Assembly (NCBI RefSeq): GCF_031143425.1
Contig: NC_090444.1
Coordinates: forward strand, 1,309,641,324-1,309,705,323
Direction: 5' to 3'
Length of the DNA: 64,000 nucleotides
Origin: Pleurodeles waltl
Lineage: Eukaryota; Chordata; Amphibia; Caudata; Salamandridae
Below the pieces are notes generated by a model. The model had not been told where the DNA came from. It did no database searches and worked only from the letters and a program-made list of their open reading frames with translations. Positions within the stretch are counted from its first letter, which is position 1; every line of letters begins with the position of its first letter. The translations under genes were made by a program, and so were the position numbers. Positions 34,351 to 46,403 of the stretch are shown piece after piece.

Positions 34351-36600
34351 CCGTGGTGATCAACCTCCTGACCTCTCTCTCTCCTTTTTTACTCTCCTGG
34401 CAGTTGAGACAATACTCACTATCCTCCCCTGAAACCGGGCCTTCCCTCAATTTAAGCTTTTAGAACCACAGCAATAACCTCCCCTTGCTGTCTTTTAGGA
34501 CTTTCCCAGAAAGTCTATGACATACTTTACAATCCTTCCCCCTGTGGGGTGGGTAGAAACAACATAATATGCAGTCCTTGCGCTGATCTTCTGAATGCAG
34601 CCTCTTCTTCCCACAGGTTCCACATGGTCTTTTGTAGTCTGCTCTGACAATGTGGAGTCAGATTTCAAGCATATGGTTATTGTAGTAGAAGGCAGAAATA
34701 GCTATATCTCTCTGAAGATTGAGAATAGGTATAACAGAGCAGAGCCCAGGGGAGACTTCATCACATGGCATGCGGTAGAAGATTTGAGAGACTGAAGCCT
34801 CTGAGGGGAGTGTTCTAGTGGGTGCTTCAGCCTAATGGTTTGAAGTTTAGCCTCTTTTAAATGTTGGAGCTATGTTACTAAAGTGAAGGCTTCATGGCCT
34901 TCCCAGGCTATATTTTACATTACACTGCTTTTTAATGGTACGGTGGGACTTCCACTTCAATACCAGGGAATGATTCAAGCATGTGAATCTATAAAAGATC
35001 CAATATTGGAGAGTTTTGACTTCTGTAAACGTGAATTGTTTGTACTGTTAAAGAAGACTCAAATTTAATTGCAAGTAGCTCATTTTAAAAGCACATTTTT
35101 GGAGACCTCATTTTGAGCAACAGAGAGCTGTGTACTACCAGACCAGCCTCATGATTTGGCTATTTGATTATGCTCTTAATTTGGTTTACATATTATTTCT
35201 TTAGGCAATTGATGTGCCATGAGCATACCATTTCACTGATTATTCTATTTTTTGCTAGTTATATTACTGCTGGAATGTTAACAATATTTACTGAATAAAA
35301 CTAACTTTGAAAAGACTGCACAAGTGCATTTGTTGAATTTATTTGGGAAGGAGTATCTGAATCTACTTTGCCTCCCACTGGTCCTGACAACGAATCATGA
35401 CAACTGGGAGTACTTCAGTCAATGAGCCCAAAGGGCACGGAAGAGCATCCCAGGAGACAGCTGCCTTTTACAGAACAGAGCCACGCTGGTTTAAAAAAAA
35501 TATATATAATGTTTTCCAAATGTCACCACTGGCCTGGTCAGAGGGGGTGGTTGGAAAAGTGATGGCATTGGTCCTAATGCTGCTAATCAAAATGTTTAAA
35601 CTTCCCCTTTGCTCCGACATGCCTACATTTTGTCACAAAAGAAATAGGGCCATTTGCAAAAGTTCTCCTTAACAATCTTCCGTGGACACAGAATGGCCAA
35701 GTCGATATCTTACTTTAACTCTGGTTCTTCTCTAGCTGAGATGACACTTCCATCCATCAACTCCAGTAGTTTCTCACTGCTATTAAGACTAGCTCTTCTG
35801 TTTGTCCCAGATCTTTGCACTAGGCGCAAAGAAGATATGCCTCTAGAAGGCAGACCTCATCAAATTTTCTTTACAATTAGCCTCCATTTCATCCATGTTG
35901 AAACATGCTACCGATCTATGTTCTTAATTTAAAAAAAAGAAGAAAAAAAAATCTACTCTAGTGTGAGGATCTTGGTGGTCTCCATGTGCCTAGGTAGCCT
36001 TATCAAGAAGTACACGGACATACACCCCTTTGGGAAAGAACAGTCTTATTTACTTAAACTTCTAGCTCAACCCTGGGTAGCTGTGGCTGCGAGCAGTAAG
36101 ACTCAGTAAATGAAGTTTGTGTAAAGCATTTAACATCACCAGATAGCAGAATAAGAAAATCACACACTATCAAAAAAAGACAATTCATAAAAACAGAGTT
36201 CCTTTTTATGAATGTTTGGAGCCTTCTGGCCGATTTTGACAATCAAGGACTCTAGAGTTGATCTGCACAGTTACCTTGTCACCAGAGAGATTTTGAAGCG
36301 AATTTGGAACTTTAGCACAAGACAAGACATAGGAAACAATGGAGTGATCCTGATGCTGAGGGGTACAGGCAAAGATGCTCACAAGGATGCTCCAGTTGTG
36401 GTGCGGTCTCTGTGATGGTTCCTCAGTTCATAGGAGATGTGGGGCAAACCTGGTCACATGAATTGACATCCCTTGAAGTCTTCTTTATTGTAGTGGTTGC
36501 ACAGTTGTGGCACGTCGCAGTTGAAGGAAAAACCTTTGGAGGGTGCTTGTACCACTGTATTCCATCGAATCCAGTCTTTGACAGCTCTTGTCTAGCTGAC
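34351..36600. other. Intronic sequence, nothing firmly recognised
   Basis: Contains a T/C-rich tract near 34,370-34,400 and short open frames without family resemblance. An A-rich tract lies at 35,930-35,952. No exon or repeat that I can name. Confidence 0.4.
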
Positions 36601-38151
36601 TACGATGCAGACTTCAGCTTTCTCAGATTCCTTGGTTGGTGCCCGAGCAACTAGTAGTGGGGAAACTTCCACGGGGCTACCACTTTGTCCAGTTGGACTC
36701 TTACCGCTCGTGTCCCTGTGGCAGGTTCAGGGGGACCAGCAACCCTAGCCTTGGAGTCACTGGAGTTGGGAAATCAAATTTTCCCAACGTCAGAAGCTAC
36801 AGGCTGGGACCGAACTCACTAGCCCAAAAGTGCAGCAGGTGCAGTCCTCTTGGCAATGCAGCCTCTCTTTGCACACTCCAAGGCCAACTGGACAACCTTC
36901 CGGTTCTCTGTTTTCCTCCAAACATGAACTGAGGGTAAGGGTGCCAGGGGTGCCCATTTTATCCCAGAAACATGCCTGAGGGGACTACACGGTCTCAAGT
37001 ACATGAGCTACTGGGTCCCCTCCTCCCTAGTGTCTAACTTTCTGTGATGTGGGGGCACCTGGCTATCCCATAGTGCCCCATTCTTGCCCCTTCCAAGATT
37101 GCACGACCCTTCCTTGGTCATGGGGCGCAAGATATCCCACCCACCGGGTGTGGCTACCAGTGGGCCACACGCCCATGGGAAAACCAGTTCTAACACTGGT
37201 TTACTATCTTGGCCCTGTCTCACAGATGTCTGCAGGAACAAAAGTTATCCTGCTCAGGAGTGTTGTGGTCAGGGCCTCTTCAAAGGTGGATTCACCCTTG
37301 AAGCTCGCCTTTTGGGTCAAAATTATTTGCAGACTTCCTAGGGGAGGAGGTCACACCTTGCTCCAGGGCTAATACTTTTGTTCAAGAGCCTGGGAGTCGT
37401 TCAAACCTCTCCCCAGGTGGTCAGAATCCCATCTATGTGTGAATGGCCTTTGTGAGGCCATTGCACTAGCTGAGGTGGAGGGTAGCAACTTTCTAAAAGT
37501 TGCTTAAAATTAATAGTGACATTAAATCCGATCTGACTATCAGATCAAGTTAAATTTTCCCATTAATATGACACCTTACTTGACCTGATTAAGTGGTCCC
37601 ATTCAGATGCTGGAAGCATTTAAGCGTAAACCGTTTAACCATGTGTTAGCCAATAGGGCTTCTAAATTTCGTCAGCAAAACAACAAGTTGGAAGAGTTGC
37701 TGGAAAGACAGATAAAAACATATGTCTAATTTAGGAATATATTGCTCCCTACCCTAGGACTTGGTAGGCCTACCTTAGGGGAGTCTGACCTACATACTTA
37801 ATGAAGTAGTCCCTTTGCCATTAGGGGTAATACTAGCACTGTATCACACTACCCTTTCAGTCTACCATGGCAAGGTGAGGTGTCTCATGTTTTGTACACA
37901 CAGGATGCCACAAACAGTGCTGCAGCCCTGTGTGGACACTCTGCTTTAAATGCCCTTGGCAGCATATACTAGGGGCTTATAAGTAAGGCGGTACTTGCCA
38001 TTTGGGGATAGCCAACTAAACATACTTTTGTATAGGGTTAAAGCACTGGCACTGAGGTCTGGTTAGCAGGCCTCAGTTCACTCTCAATATTGAAAAACCA
38101 GCAACATCAATAAAGTGGGAGTGAACATGCAAAAAGATGAATTTCCTTACA
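36601..38151 (-). repeat. Unclassified interspersed repeat, possible LTR-type end at 38,151
   Basis: The block is GC-richer than its surroundings. Read on the minus strand it begins TGTAAGGAAATTCATC at about 38,151, and a TG start would suit an LTR. Open frames here overlap on both strands and are not convincing. The other end was not located, and I have only a recollection that such sequence is abundant in newt DNA. Confidence 0.3.
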
Positions 38152-39492
38152 TCCGGATTATGAAGTCCCCAGCAACTAATGGTATACATCTCTTCTCTTA
38201 CCTCTTCCTCAAAAATCTGGGAAAAGAATGTCATTTCTCAGCTATCACAGCATCGTGATTCAAACAGACTTCTAGACTGGTCTCAATTGGAGTATCGACT
38301 GCTGCACATAACAGAGGTTGCTCCCCTAACTTATTTGGAGAATCTTTGTGTCATCACTTGATATTATATCCATCATAATGTCTCATGCAAGACTACTTCT
38401 CAATATTCCTCAACACGACTTGACCACAAGTCATTTTGCACAGCAATATTTGTTACCTACAGTCAAAAGCTTAATTTCCAAGTCCCTTTGTTTTTAGAGC
38501 CTTTTCCAAGAGAGGTCCCAGTTCTCAGTGTAACCCCCATGCCACTCCCAACTTACTTGTGAGCAATGGTCTTCCAATCTTCAACTTGGCTTGTGTCCTC
38601 CCACATTAAGAATGCTAGGCAGGGTGGGCGGACATTCTATTATCTGACATCTAAGCTCTGGTACCTAAAACCTAGCTAAGTCCCTAGAAGATCTTCCTCT
38701 TAGCCTACGGTCCAACAATTGGTGCCAGAATGTCCTACTGTAGCAACAGCATGCTCTAAAAATGTAATTCATTCACACTTCAACCTTATATAAAACTTTG
38801 GTGACAGCTAAGGTTATTTATCATACCTATTGTATTTAACCATCATGAATTCTTCTTAATCAATTCCACTTACAACCAAACATCAGAACCGATGGATACC
38901 GCATTGATTTCACCGTTTAACTGTCATTCATTTCATTAGAAAAGACTGAAGAATCTATTGACGCTAAAGAAAATACTAATATTGGGCAAATTCACAAAGA
39001 ACTAAGGTAGATAAAACTGGGCAGAAAAAAAGTCTACTGAACTACTGCAACTACTGATGCTTATTCACCATTAGAGAGTAGTAAAGAGCAAGATCAGTCA
39101 GCTGCAATTAAGCCAAATGGACAAAAATGTACTTCAAATGATACTTGTCCGGAAAGCACATTGTTCTTCATTAGCAAATGTTGTAGTATTGAAGTACTAA
39201 TAAAAAGAAAATCAAAGTGAAGGTCAAAGGTGCTAGCCATCCTGAGAATAATTCACTGGCGGTGAAGAAAAATACTATATAAGCCTTTTTGCGAATTGTT
39301 AACTGGTGAGAAATTTATCCCATTAGAAAATATAACAATATCTCCTAAAAACACATTTATTTGTAGGCATAGTTCAATATTACATGAATTACATGATGGT
39401 GTGCTGAATGAATATTAGTTGCTGTAACACGAAAGAATGGTACATCATCTATCTCGAATTATGCATGCATAATTAATAAAAACTCCATTTAC
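38152..39492. other. Intronic sequence, nothing recognised
   Basis: 5' end of the 32-kb cyclin C intron. AT-rich, with no repeat or open frame that I can name. Confidence 0.5.
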
Positions 39493-39584
39493 CATGCTAA
39501 AGGAAGCAACATGTCTTCTTGACCCATATCCTGAACATACTGGAGCAGTGGTCTGTAAGGATGGTACACTATCAGACAGCAATC
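39493..39584 (-). CDS. CCNC: Cyclin C exon, DCCLIVYHPYRPLLQ segment
   Basis: This 92-base exon encodes 30 residues starting DCCLIVYHPYRPLLQYV and ending QEDMLLPLA, plus TG of the following Trp. The acceptor is TTGCTGTAG; the donor is GTAAATGG, weaker than the others. It covers about residues 147-177, the link into the second cyclin fold. The following intron is about 32 kb and carries most of the retrotransposons in the window. Confidence 0.97.
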
Positions 39585-40276
39585 CTACAGCAAGTGAGAA
39601 TGCAAGAAAACACACAACATTAAGACAAACTGCACAATTACCTCACCCATAGTTAAAAGGCAGGCATGGATTTTTTTTTGGGGGTGGGGGTGGCGAGGGG
39701 ATTCTGGAGGGGGTTGTGCTATGAATGAAGGCAAATCTGTTACAATCCCAGAAGCTTCTTTACTGCAGTGTGAAGTGATGTTGCTGATCCAGAGGCGAAT
39801 ACACCCAATTTCTTACACTAAGCACCCACGTTTTATTCCCTGAGACCAAACAGGAAGTCAAACCAACAGCAAGCTACATCTATTGCTCATGAAAGGAACT
39901 TTAAAAACAGCATATAATTATCTTGTAGAAATACTTGTTATTAAGGGACAACTCAGTTTCTAGTGTGCGCTATACAAATGTTGGGCACTTTTTATTTGGC
40001 AAGGCAGAATACCAATAGTTGACCAGGTTGAATCGGAGCATGGTTGGTCAACATGTATTTGAAAGAATTTGATGCAGATTTCATAGCAGAATAGATGATT
40101 TTAGTTTCCTTCTAGCCAGTGAACATATATATTTTGTAGGGGAATGGTAGAAGCATTAAAGCAACAAAGCATGCAATCTTCATTTATGAGGAATAATGCC
40201 CAAACAATAAGTGTTTTACCAGACAAAAGTAGCAACCAGATTCTAAATAGCAATATGAAGCCCTTAATATACATAC
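39585..40276 (-). other. CCNC: Cyclin C intron (692 bases)
   Basis: Short intron between the ILECEF and DCCLIV exons. It contains a G-rich stretch on the plus strand near 39,680-39,715 and no repeat that I recognise. Confidence 0.9.
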
Positions 40277-40312
40277 CATTAGTTCTAAAAGGTAGAACTC
40301 ACACTCGAGTAT
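40277..40312 (-). CDS. CCNC: Cyclin C micro-exon, ILECEFYLLELM
   Basis: This exon is only 36 bases, exactly 12 codons, phase 0 at both ends, and reads ILECEFYLLELM. The acceptor is a T-rich tract ending TTTCAG and the donor is GTATGTAT. It encodes part of the helix closing the first cyclin fold, about residues 135-146. It lies 692 bases upstream (in transcript terms) of the next exon. Because both phases are zero, skipping it would delete 12 residues without shifting the frame. Confidence 0.96.
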
Positions 40313-42058
40313 CTGAAAATGAAAATAAAACGTTGGATTTTAAATGAAAGGACTGGTGTGTTTCACCTGAAATAAAAGAAATTAACAATATACACATCTT
40401 AATCAAAACAGACTTTGAAGTATACTACAGCATCATGCAAGATTCAAAACAGACGCTACATTAAAGGAACAAGTCAGTCATTTCGGCCTGAGAGGTCAAA
40501 CCAATATAAAGATGGGAAAAACAAAAAGTGACGGATGCTCTGGAATGTGGCCCTGGATGATTACCAGTGGACGAGATTAATTCAAGCTTTCCATCTGTCA
40601 TTTTTTATTTTTCCTCAGCGAGCCTCAGGTAAAACAGATGTACCCTCTCACATCTTGCTGTGATATGTGGTTCAAGGGTCGCCTTAACGATCATCAAAAC
40701 AAGGCTAAAACATCATGCTGTTACTTGTGTTTCCAGCACTTTCAGGCTATTTCCAGCTGGTGTCAATATTTTCACAGCAACGTTTATCCAAAATGGAGGA
40801 GAACTAAGTTGCATGCATGGAATACGACAACAAGAAATACAATATAGAAATTTAAAGTTACAGTATGTTGAGAAGGAGTTCTTAAAATACGTTCTATAAA
40901 CTATGCTCTTCTTTTGCAACAAATAATGGATGTTAATAGCCCTAAAAAACAGAAAGGGGATGATCATGGTTTATGTCTAACTCCATCAATGAAAACACAT
41001 TCTCAAATTGCTAAGAGGTTAATTTACTTCGATATTCAAAACATTTAGCACCTGTAATACAAATATGTGCCACAAAGAAAAGTCAATTGCCATTTCCTAA
41101 TCACATTTTTGTTTCTGAGAAGATCTGCTTTCCCAGCTATGTCGGAAAGCCCAACTGGCATTTCACACGTCCGGGAACCCTAAGTGGATGGTTTTACAGC
41201 TCTCACACAACAATTTAAATCTTAGTCACTAAACTAAAACTGTCCATCAATTTAAAAGGTTAAAGCAGGACTTTCACACACACAATGCCATAACGCAAGT
41301 GCAGACCTAGAGACAAAAAAAAAAAAAAAAGATGGGATTAAAAAACAACTCGAGTTTATTTGCACAAAGCGTAATACAGCGTACAGGTTGCAACCTAACA
41401 GCAAATACTTAAAGCCTCTTACTTGAATAACAATAGTTTTAATCAAGGTGGCTGCTCGAAATAACAATATGAGGGCTTTGCCACCACAATTATGCGAGAC
41501 AAATCTTTACTTAAGGGAAACATAAAAATTAATTGAAGCAGTAGTCCCTACTTCTAACGGAAAAAGCATTATTAAGGACAATGTAAAACGGGACCATGAA
41601 CAAAGAGCTCATAATGGAGTACCCAAGTAATTTCACTGAAGACTTTCAAGTCCTTACTTGTAGATACAGCTACCTACACTGACAGCATGTCAGAAGACTA
41701 CATAGCCCGCACAATAGGTTGCACTGGGAGTACAACGCCATGTGAATGTGGAGTGTTTGCAAAAAACATTAACAATAGTATTATTCTGGAATGAAATGGA
41801 AGCTGCTTTAGCTCTGATAGAATGGCTAAAGAAGTCCTTCACACTTGGGAACTCTGACAAATTGAGAGTTGTATAAAAATACTATATGGATGCCTTGGAA
41901 ACTTGCCTACTATGAGCACCCAAATCCTCCACCCTAAAACATTCTGGGTACATATGCAGGTTTAAGTAATAAAAAAACAGTTCTTCCAATTTTTATGTAG
42001 AGTAGAGCAGAATCTGAACTACCATTAAATTGATGGTTCTAAGGCCTAAGTGACACAA
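40313..42058. other. Intronic sequence with a poly(A) tract
   Basis: Mostly unrecognised. A run of 16 A lies at 41,315-41,330, possibly the tail of an old retroposon, but no element body could be read next to it. Confidence 0.45.
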
Positions 42059-42410
42059 TGGAGGTTGCTACTGGGTTACTCTACCCCCATGGCTGCCACA
42101 TCACTTGGGGAGTCAATCCCCCATTTCACCAAGCCCCAGGAGGCGTGTCTGCAGCCAGCTGTTCCAAAGGGTTGGGGCCTCCTTTTGTGGTGTTCTTAAG
42201 CATTCCTGCAATCGCAATTGCGCAGTGCAAGACATATTGGAGGCTGCTACTGGGATACTGTACCCCCCACGGATGACACCAATTGGGGGACTCAATCCCC
42301 CCCCACTTCACCATGTGCCAGGAGACACGTCTGCAGCCAGCTGCTCCAAAGGGGCAGGGTCTCTTTTCACCATGCTCTTAAGCACTCCTGCAATCCAGCA
42401 GCACAGGTCG
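42059..42410. repeat. Two-copy tandem repeat, 179-base unit
   Basis: GGAGGTTGCTACTGGGTTAC at 42,060 recurs as GGAGGCTGCTACTGGGATAC at 42,239. The similarity continues through GTCTGCAGCCAGCTG and TTAAGCA/CTCCTGCAATC in both units. The period is 179 bases and the copies have clearly diverged. The open frames over it are a by-product of the repeat. Confidence 0.88.
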
Positions 42411-43190
42411 TACCCGGGCCAAGACAGGCCTGTCTCAGCCTAGAAGAGGCTGAGGTGGGCCACACCTCTTGATTGTTACATCTGGGGATTGAGACAAAAA
42501 CTGCTAAGGTATACTGCCAAACTGACAAAGGCTAGGTTAGGTTTTATCAATTAAATGTTTATTTTTACCTGGGTTCAGGCTGATATGTTTTATCTACATT
42601 AATTATTCTGTTATTCTCATTTTTGTGTGTGGAATCAAAGTTTTGTTATTGAACCCAGCTTGAAATAGGCATACTCGTTTTGCAGTGGTTAAGAGGAAAC
42701 CAGCTGATGTGGTCCAGGGCATTGCCAAAAAATACTCTGCTAAACATAACTGTACCCTCAAGGAGATTGAACTCCTGATTGAGGAAGTGACGTCGCTATT
42801 TGGGACAGAGATTCCATCTGAAGTAGTTCCTGAGGTAACTTCAAAAGTACAACTAATGTCTCTTCTACTAACTCAGGCACCTAAAATCTAAGACAAGAAA
42901 AGGAACTTCTAAAGCATCTTAAAAATGTAAACATTAGAGGTTACTTTGGTGGTTCCTCTAGGGTAACACAAGTTTCTGAGTCACCTTTGGATCACGACCG
43001 GACAGTAGTCCTAATCTACTTGTTAAACAAAGTTTGGCTGAGCATTCACTCATGATCTCATGTAGTAATCGCTTTATACCGCTTTCCGACATGGATAGAT
43101 CGGCCTCTCAGCTCTCCAACTATGAGGCCGTGGACAGATAAAGCAAAAGCCCCACACCAGGGCACAAGAAGGCAAGGTATTTAAACTCGG
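42411..43190. other. Intronic sequence with a short protein-like frame
   Basis: The frame at 42,685-42,891 reads 68 residues rich in Lys and Glu (KPADVVQGIAKKY, then EIELLIEEVTSLFGTEIP). It looks more protein-like than its surroundings, but I recognise no family. It may belong to the element that carries the 44.45-kb motif. Confidence 0.35.
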
Positions 43191-43560
43191 TGTTGCGTGC
43201 GTCGTTTGTTTTACCGGATTTCACGCATATCGATATCGCTATATTGCTTAAACTGTGGAGGAACAAGAGGTATTAAAATGATGATTTTGCTAAACACCAT
43301 CAAGGTGCTTGGCTGTGGCATCTTATTCATATCATGAGGTTTGTGTACATATCAATGTTCTATGTGTTGTTCGTTTGCCTGATTTCACGCATGCAGATAC
43401 TTTGTATTGTTCAATTTGTGGGGATCTACGAGACATTTGAATGATAACGTTGTTACACATTATGAGGATGCCTAGTTGTGGCACGTTTTCTTTGGGAAAT
43501 GAGGAGTTTGTATATGTGAACCAGGCATCTTGCGTTTTTTCTGCCCTGTTGGATTTTATG
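43191..43560. repeat. Diverged tandem repeat, about 170-base unit
   Basis: GTCGTTTGTTTTACCGGATTTCACGCAT near 43,200 is echoed by GTTCGTTTGCCTGATTTCACGCAT near 43,369. The order of words such as ATTGTT...TTTGTGGGGA, CTAGTTGTGGCA (against CTTGGCTGTGGCA) and ATGAGGTTTGT (against ATGAGGAGTTTGT) is kept. It lies about 0.9 kb 5' of the second hammerhead-like motif and may be part of the same element. Confidence 0.65.
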
Positions 43561-44436
43561 TATAATGATTTTTGGTTATTGTCTGGTTTACGGAGTAAAC
43601 TGTATAACGTGCACTTAGGAAAGGTGCATATGGGAAAACATCCCTTTAAATATTGATGATAAAATGGTGCTAATAAATAGTCAATTGATATTGTGATATA
43701 GGAGGGAAGATGAATTAACGATTTTAGTTTTATTGATAAAAAATGTTTTGGGGATTAAATGTTGTAAGATTTGCACATTTTACTTGCAAGGGCAACTTTT
43801 GAATATTACTTGGAAATGAGGCGGTAAGAATGACCTAAGAACAATGATTAAATTAATCAAACTTGAGGCCAATTGTTTAGGTAGGTTTAATGAAATTGCT
43901 TCTAACTATGAACTATAAATTGGTAGGTGTATATGTAGTAAGTGGGTCTTTTTAATATATAACTATTGGGTTTGGACAATTGGTTTTAAATTATCACTGG
44001 CAAATGAATTGTGCCATATTAAAGTTGGGTGTATTTGATAAAATCTAGAAGGGTGACTGTGGGGGTGTTTCATATACAATTTTTTAAAATATTTTGTAAG
44101 CATACACTTTTTTGTATTGATGGTTTTTCTGGGGTATTTTATGATGTTATAGTAATGAGTATATGTGTCTATGCTTGTGGATGTTTTTAGATGTATTTTA
44201 TATGTGTATTGTAAATGTATTATTTGTATGTTTTTTCTATGTAGTCTTAATATTTGGATAGGAGTGTCTTTTTATAAATCATTCCAGTCCCTTGCCGGTT
44301 TCTTCTCTTTCAAAGAATTGTGTAAATGTATGTATTTGTTATAACATTGTGGTTTATTGTTTGTTTATATAATTGTGTATGTGTGTGTATTTTGTATTGT
44401 TATATATTATATTGAATGTGTGTCACGCGTTCTATT

Positions 44437-44483
44437 ACAGCCCTGAAGAAGTCCTATGTGAAAGGACGAAACGCGCTGGCTGT
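44437..44483 (+). ncRNA. Hammerhead-like motif, degenerate
   Basis: CTGAAGA (44,443-44,449), an extra A, stem II GTCC (44,451-44,454) with GGAC (44,464-44,467), and GAAA (44,468-44,471) are followed by CGCGCT. A perfect six-pair stem I joins ACAGCC (44,437-44,442) to GGCTGT (44,478-44,483). The layout matches the 12.47-kb motif. The extra A after the core and C in place of U before the cleavage base depart from consensus, so activity is doubtful. Confidence 0.55.
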
Positions 44484-45850
44484 TGCGAATTCATGTATTA
44501 TTGGATAACTGAGAGAAAAAAAAGAAAAAAAGAAGATTTGCACAACTGTAAATCAAAGAATTGGATACTCTACATTAGTAGTGGTGGTGCACTACCTTTG
44601 TACTATATTGTATTTTTCCTTTAGTTTTATAGGAGTACACCTTGGCAGCAGGTGTTGGCTTGAGTGCACACAAGAAGGATAGATTAACACATTTCTTGTA
44701 TAGTTCAAGACGTTTGCCCAGGTGCGTTGATTTGTAGCCTGCTGCTCTTCTTTTGATGAATATCAAAATAAATAAGTACTTCCAGGGATCCACTCTATTT
44801 AACTGAGCAAATTGTAGAACTTAAGCACAAGGAAGGGGGCTTAAAAATGTGGTCAAACACCTCTGCACTTCGTTAAATCAGTTTACTCTTGATAAGAACA
44901 TCAACCTCAATAAGGCAGTGAATAGCACTCATGACCATCAAAAACCCAAGCTTGTAAGAACCCCAAACCCTGTCTACCCAATAGTCCCCCCTTACTAATG
45001 TTCGTGGGTTTCCATTAAAACCACGTGGAACCCTATAGAGTCTAGGTGGTCAGGGTAAAACTAATACAGCTCCAATATTGTGTTTTCTGTCCCCAATGTT
45101 CCCTCCTCACATTCCTAAGACAGAGCTGGGATCCAAAAGGGGCCTTCCAACACCTCCCGCTAGTAAGACTCTCAGATTTGGGTTCTCCTGCTAGACATTG
45201 TAGACACCCGTTTTTTCAAATTAATGTTCCCTAACGTAGGCACAAACTACACAAGGAAGAGGAAAGCACGCTAATAAATCAGTTCAAAGGATTTGTAAAG
45301 AAAGAGGTTGTTGCTCCCCTATAAGAGAGATCTTGGGAGCCATTAGACATATGCGCCTTGACTCCATCTATGATGCTATTGAATTGATTCATCCCAGTAG
45401 AGAGTTGATAGATAATTTGGTGGCATTGGATATGAGGACATCCACTCTGTTTGACACAAACATTTGTTTCAAATATAGGCTGTGGGATCCTGGTTGGGGG
45501 GGGAAGGGGTTGTAAAGGGTGGGCTTAGATTACCAACTTTCACTGTGCTAGAGAAGCTTCTGGGTACATTTTTGTGGTGAATCATATCTACTAATAGCGG
45601 GGGGTTTCAACACCACAATTGAGCCCCTATCTATTGACGATGCTAGCTAAAAAGAGGCTGAGGATGAGAGGTAGGGCATTCCTCAGCCTTATTTAATCCC
45701 ATAATGCAGGTGGGCAGAGGCCTCTCTCCAGATGGAAGCACTCTCACTAGAATCTGGGATCAGGGGAACTAATGGGAGAACTAAATCCAATACCAGGGAG
45801 GGCCAACACTTTTGATAATTCCTTCCAGTCATGTAAACTATACTTTAGTA
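44484..45850. other. Unrecognised sequence, possibly LINE X2 5' region
   Basis: The last few hundred bases may belong to LINE X2, which is interrupted by the MITE that follows. No firm motif could be read. Confidence 0.35.
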
Positions 45851-46395
45851 CAGTGGTTCCCAACCTGTGGTCCAGGGACCCCTGGGGGTCGCAACTTCTC
45901 CTCAGGGGGTCTGTGACTGCTTAGAAAACTATTAGCAGATTAATAAAGTCTATATAAATAAAGTGGCTAGATGTACAATCGATAAAATAAAAAGGTACTG
46001 TTAATGTCAAGGAATTTGAAATTGGAAATTAAATTAGTATACTCAGATTGATTCGTGAGAGCAGGCAGCTGCATCAAACAGAATACAGTAAGGAGGGTGT
46101 GTGGTTTCAATTTAATTTAGAAAAGATCCAACCTTTCTATTAAAATGACCTATTTTAATTTTGTTTACAAATTAAATAAAATGTGTTATTTGTGTGTGTA
46201 ATGGAATGCTTGTTTCTGTATTTTCGGTGTATTTTTTGTGCTTCAATTCATCGACAATGTTTAAGTCTGGGTGCCCGCTTCCAGTAAAGAATCAGTGAGT
46301 GGTCCCCCGATTCCAATTATGATTCAGTGGGGGTCTCTGGGGTCTAGTAATGATAAACTGGGGATCCAGAGAAGTCAAAAGGTTGGGAACCACTG
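45851..46395. mobile_element. hAT-type non-autonomous DNA transposon (MITE)
   Basis: The 545-base element has terminal inverted repeats CAGTGGTTCCCAACCT at the left and its exact reverse complement at the right, ending GGGAACCACTG. This is a typical hAT terminus. An 8-base target duplication, CTTTAGTA at 45,843-45,850 and CTTTAGTT at 46,396-46,403 (one mismatch), has the length hAT transposases make. There is no transposase ORF. Confidence 0.93.
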
Positions 46396-46403
46396 CTTTA
46401 GTT

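Noticed and set aside
42058..42472. Proline- and glycine-rich overlapping frames read as a small protein
   Set aside because: They arise from the 179-base tandem repeat, whose period is not a multiple of three, and no frame is conserved between units.
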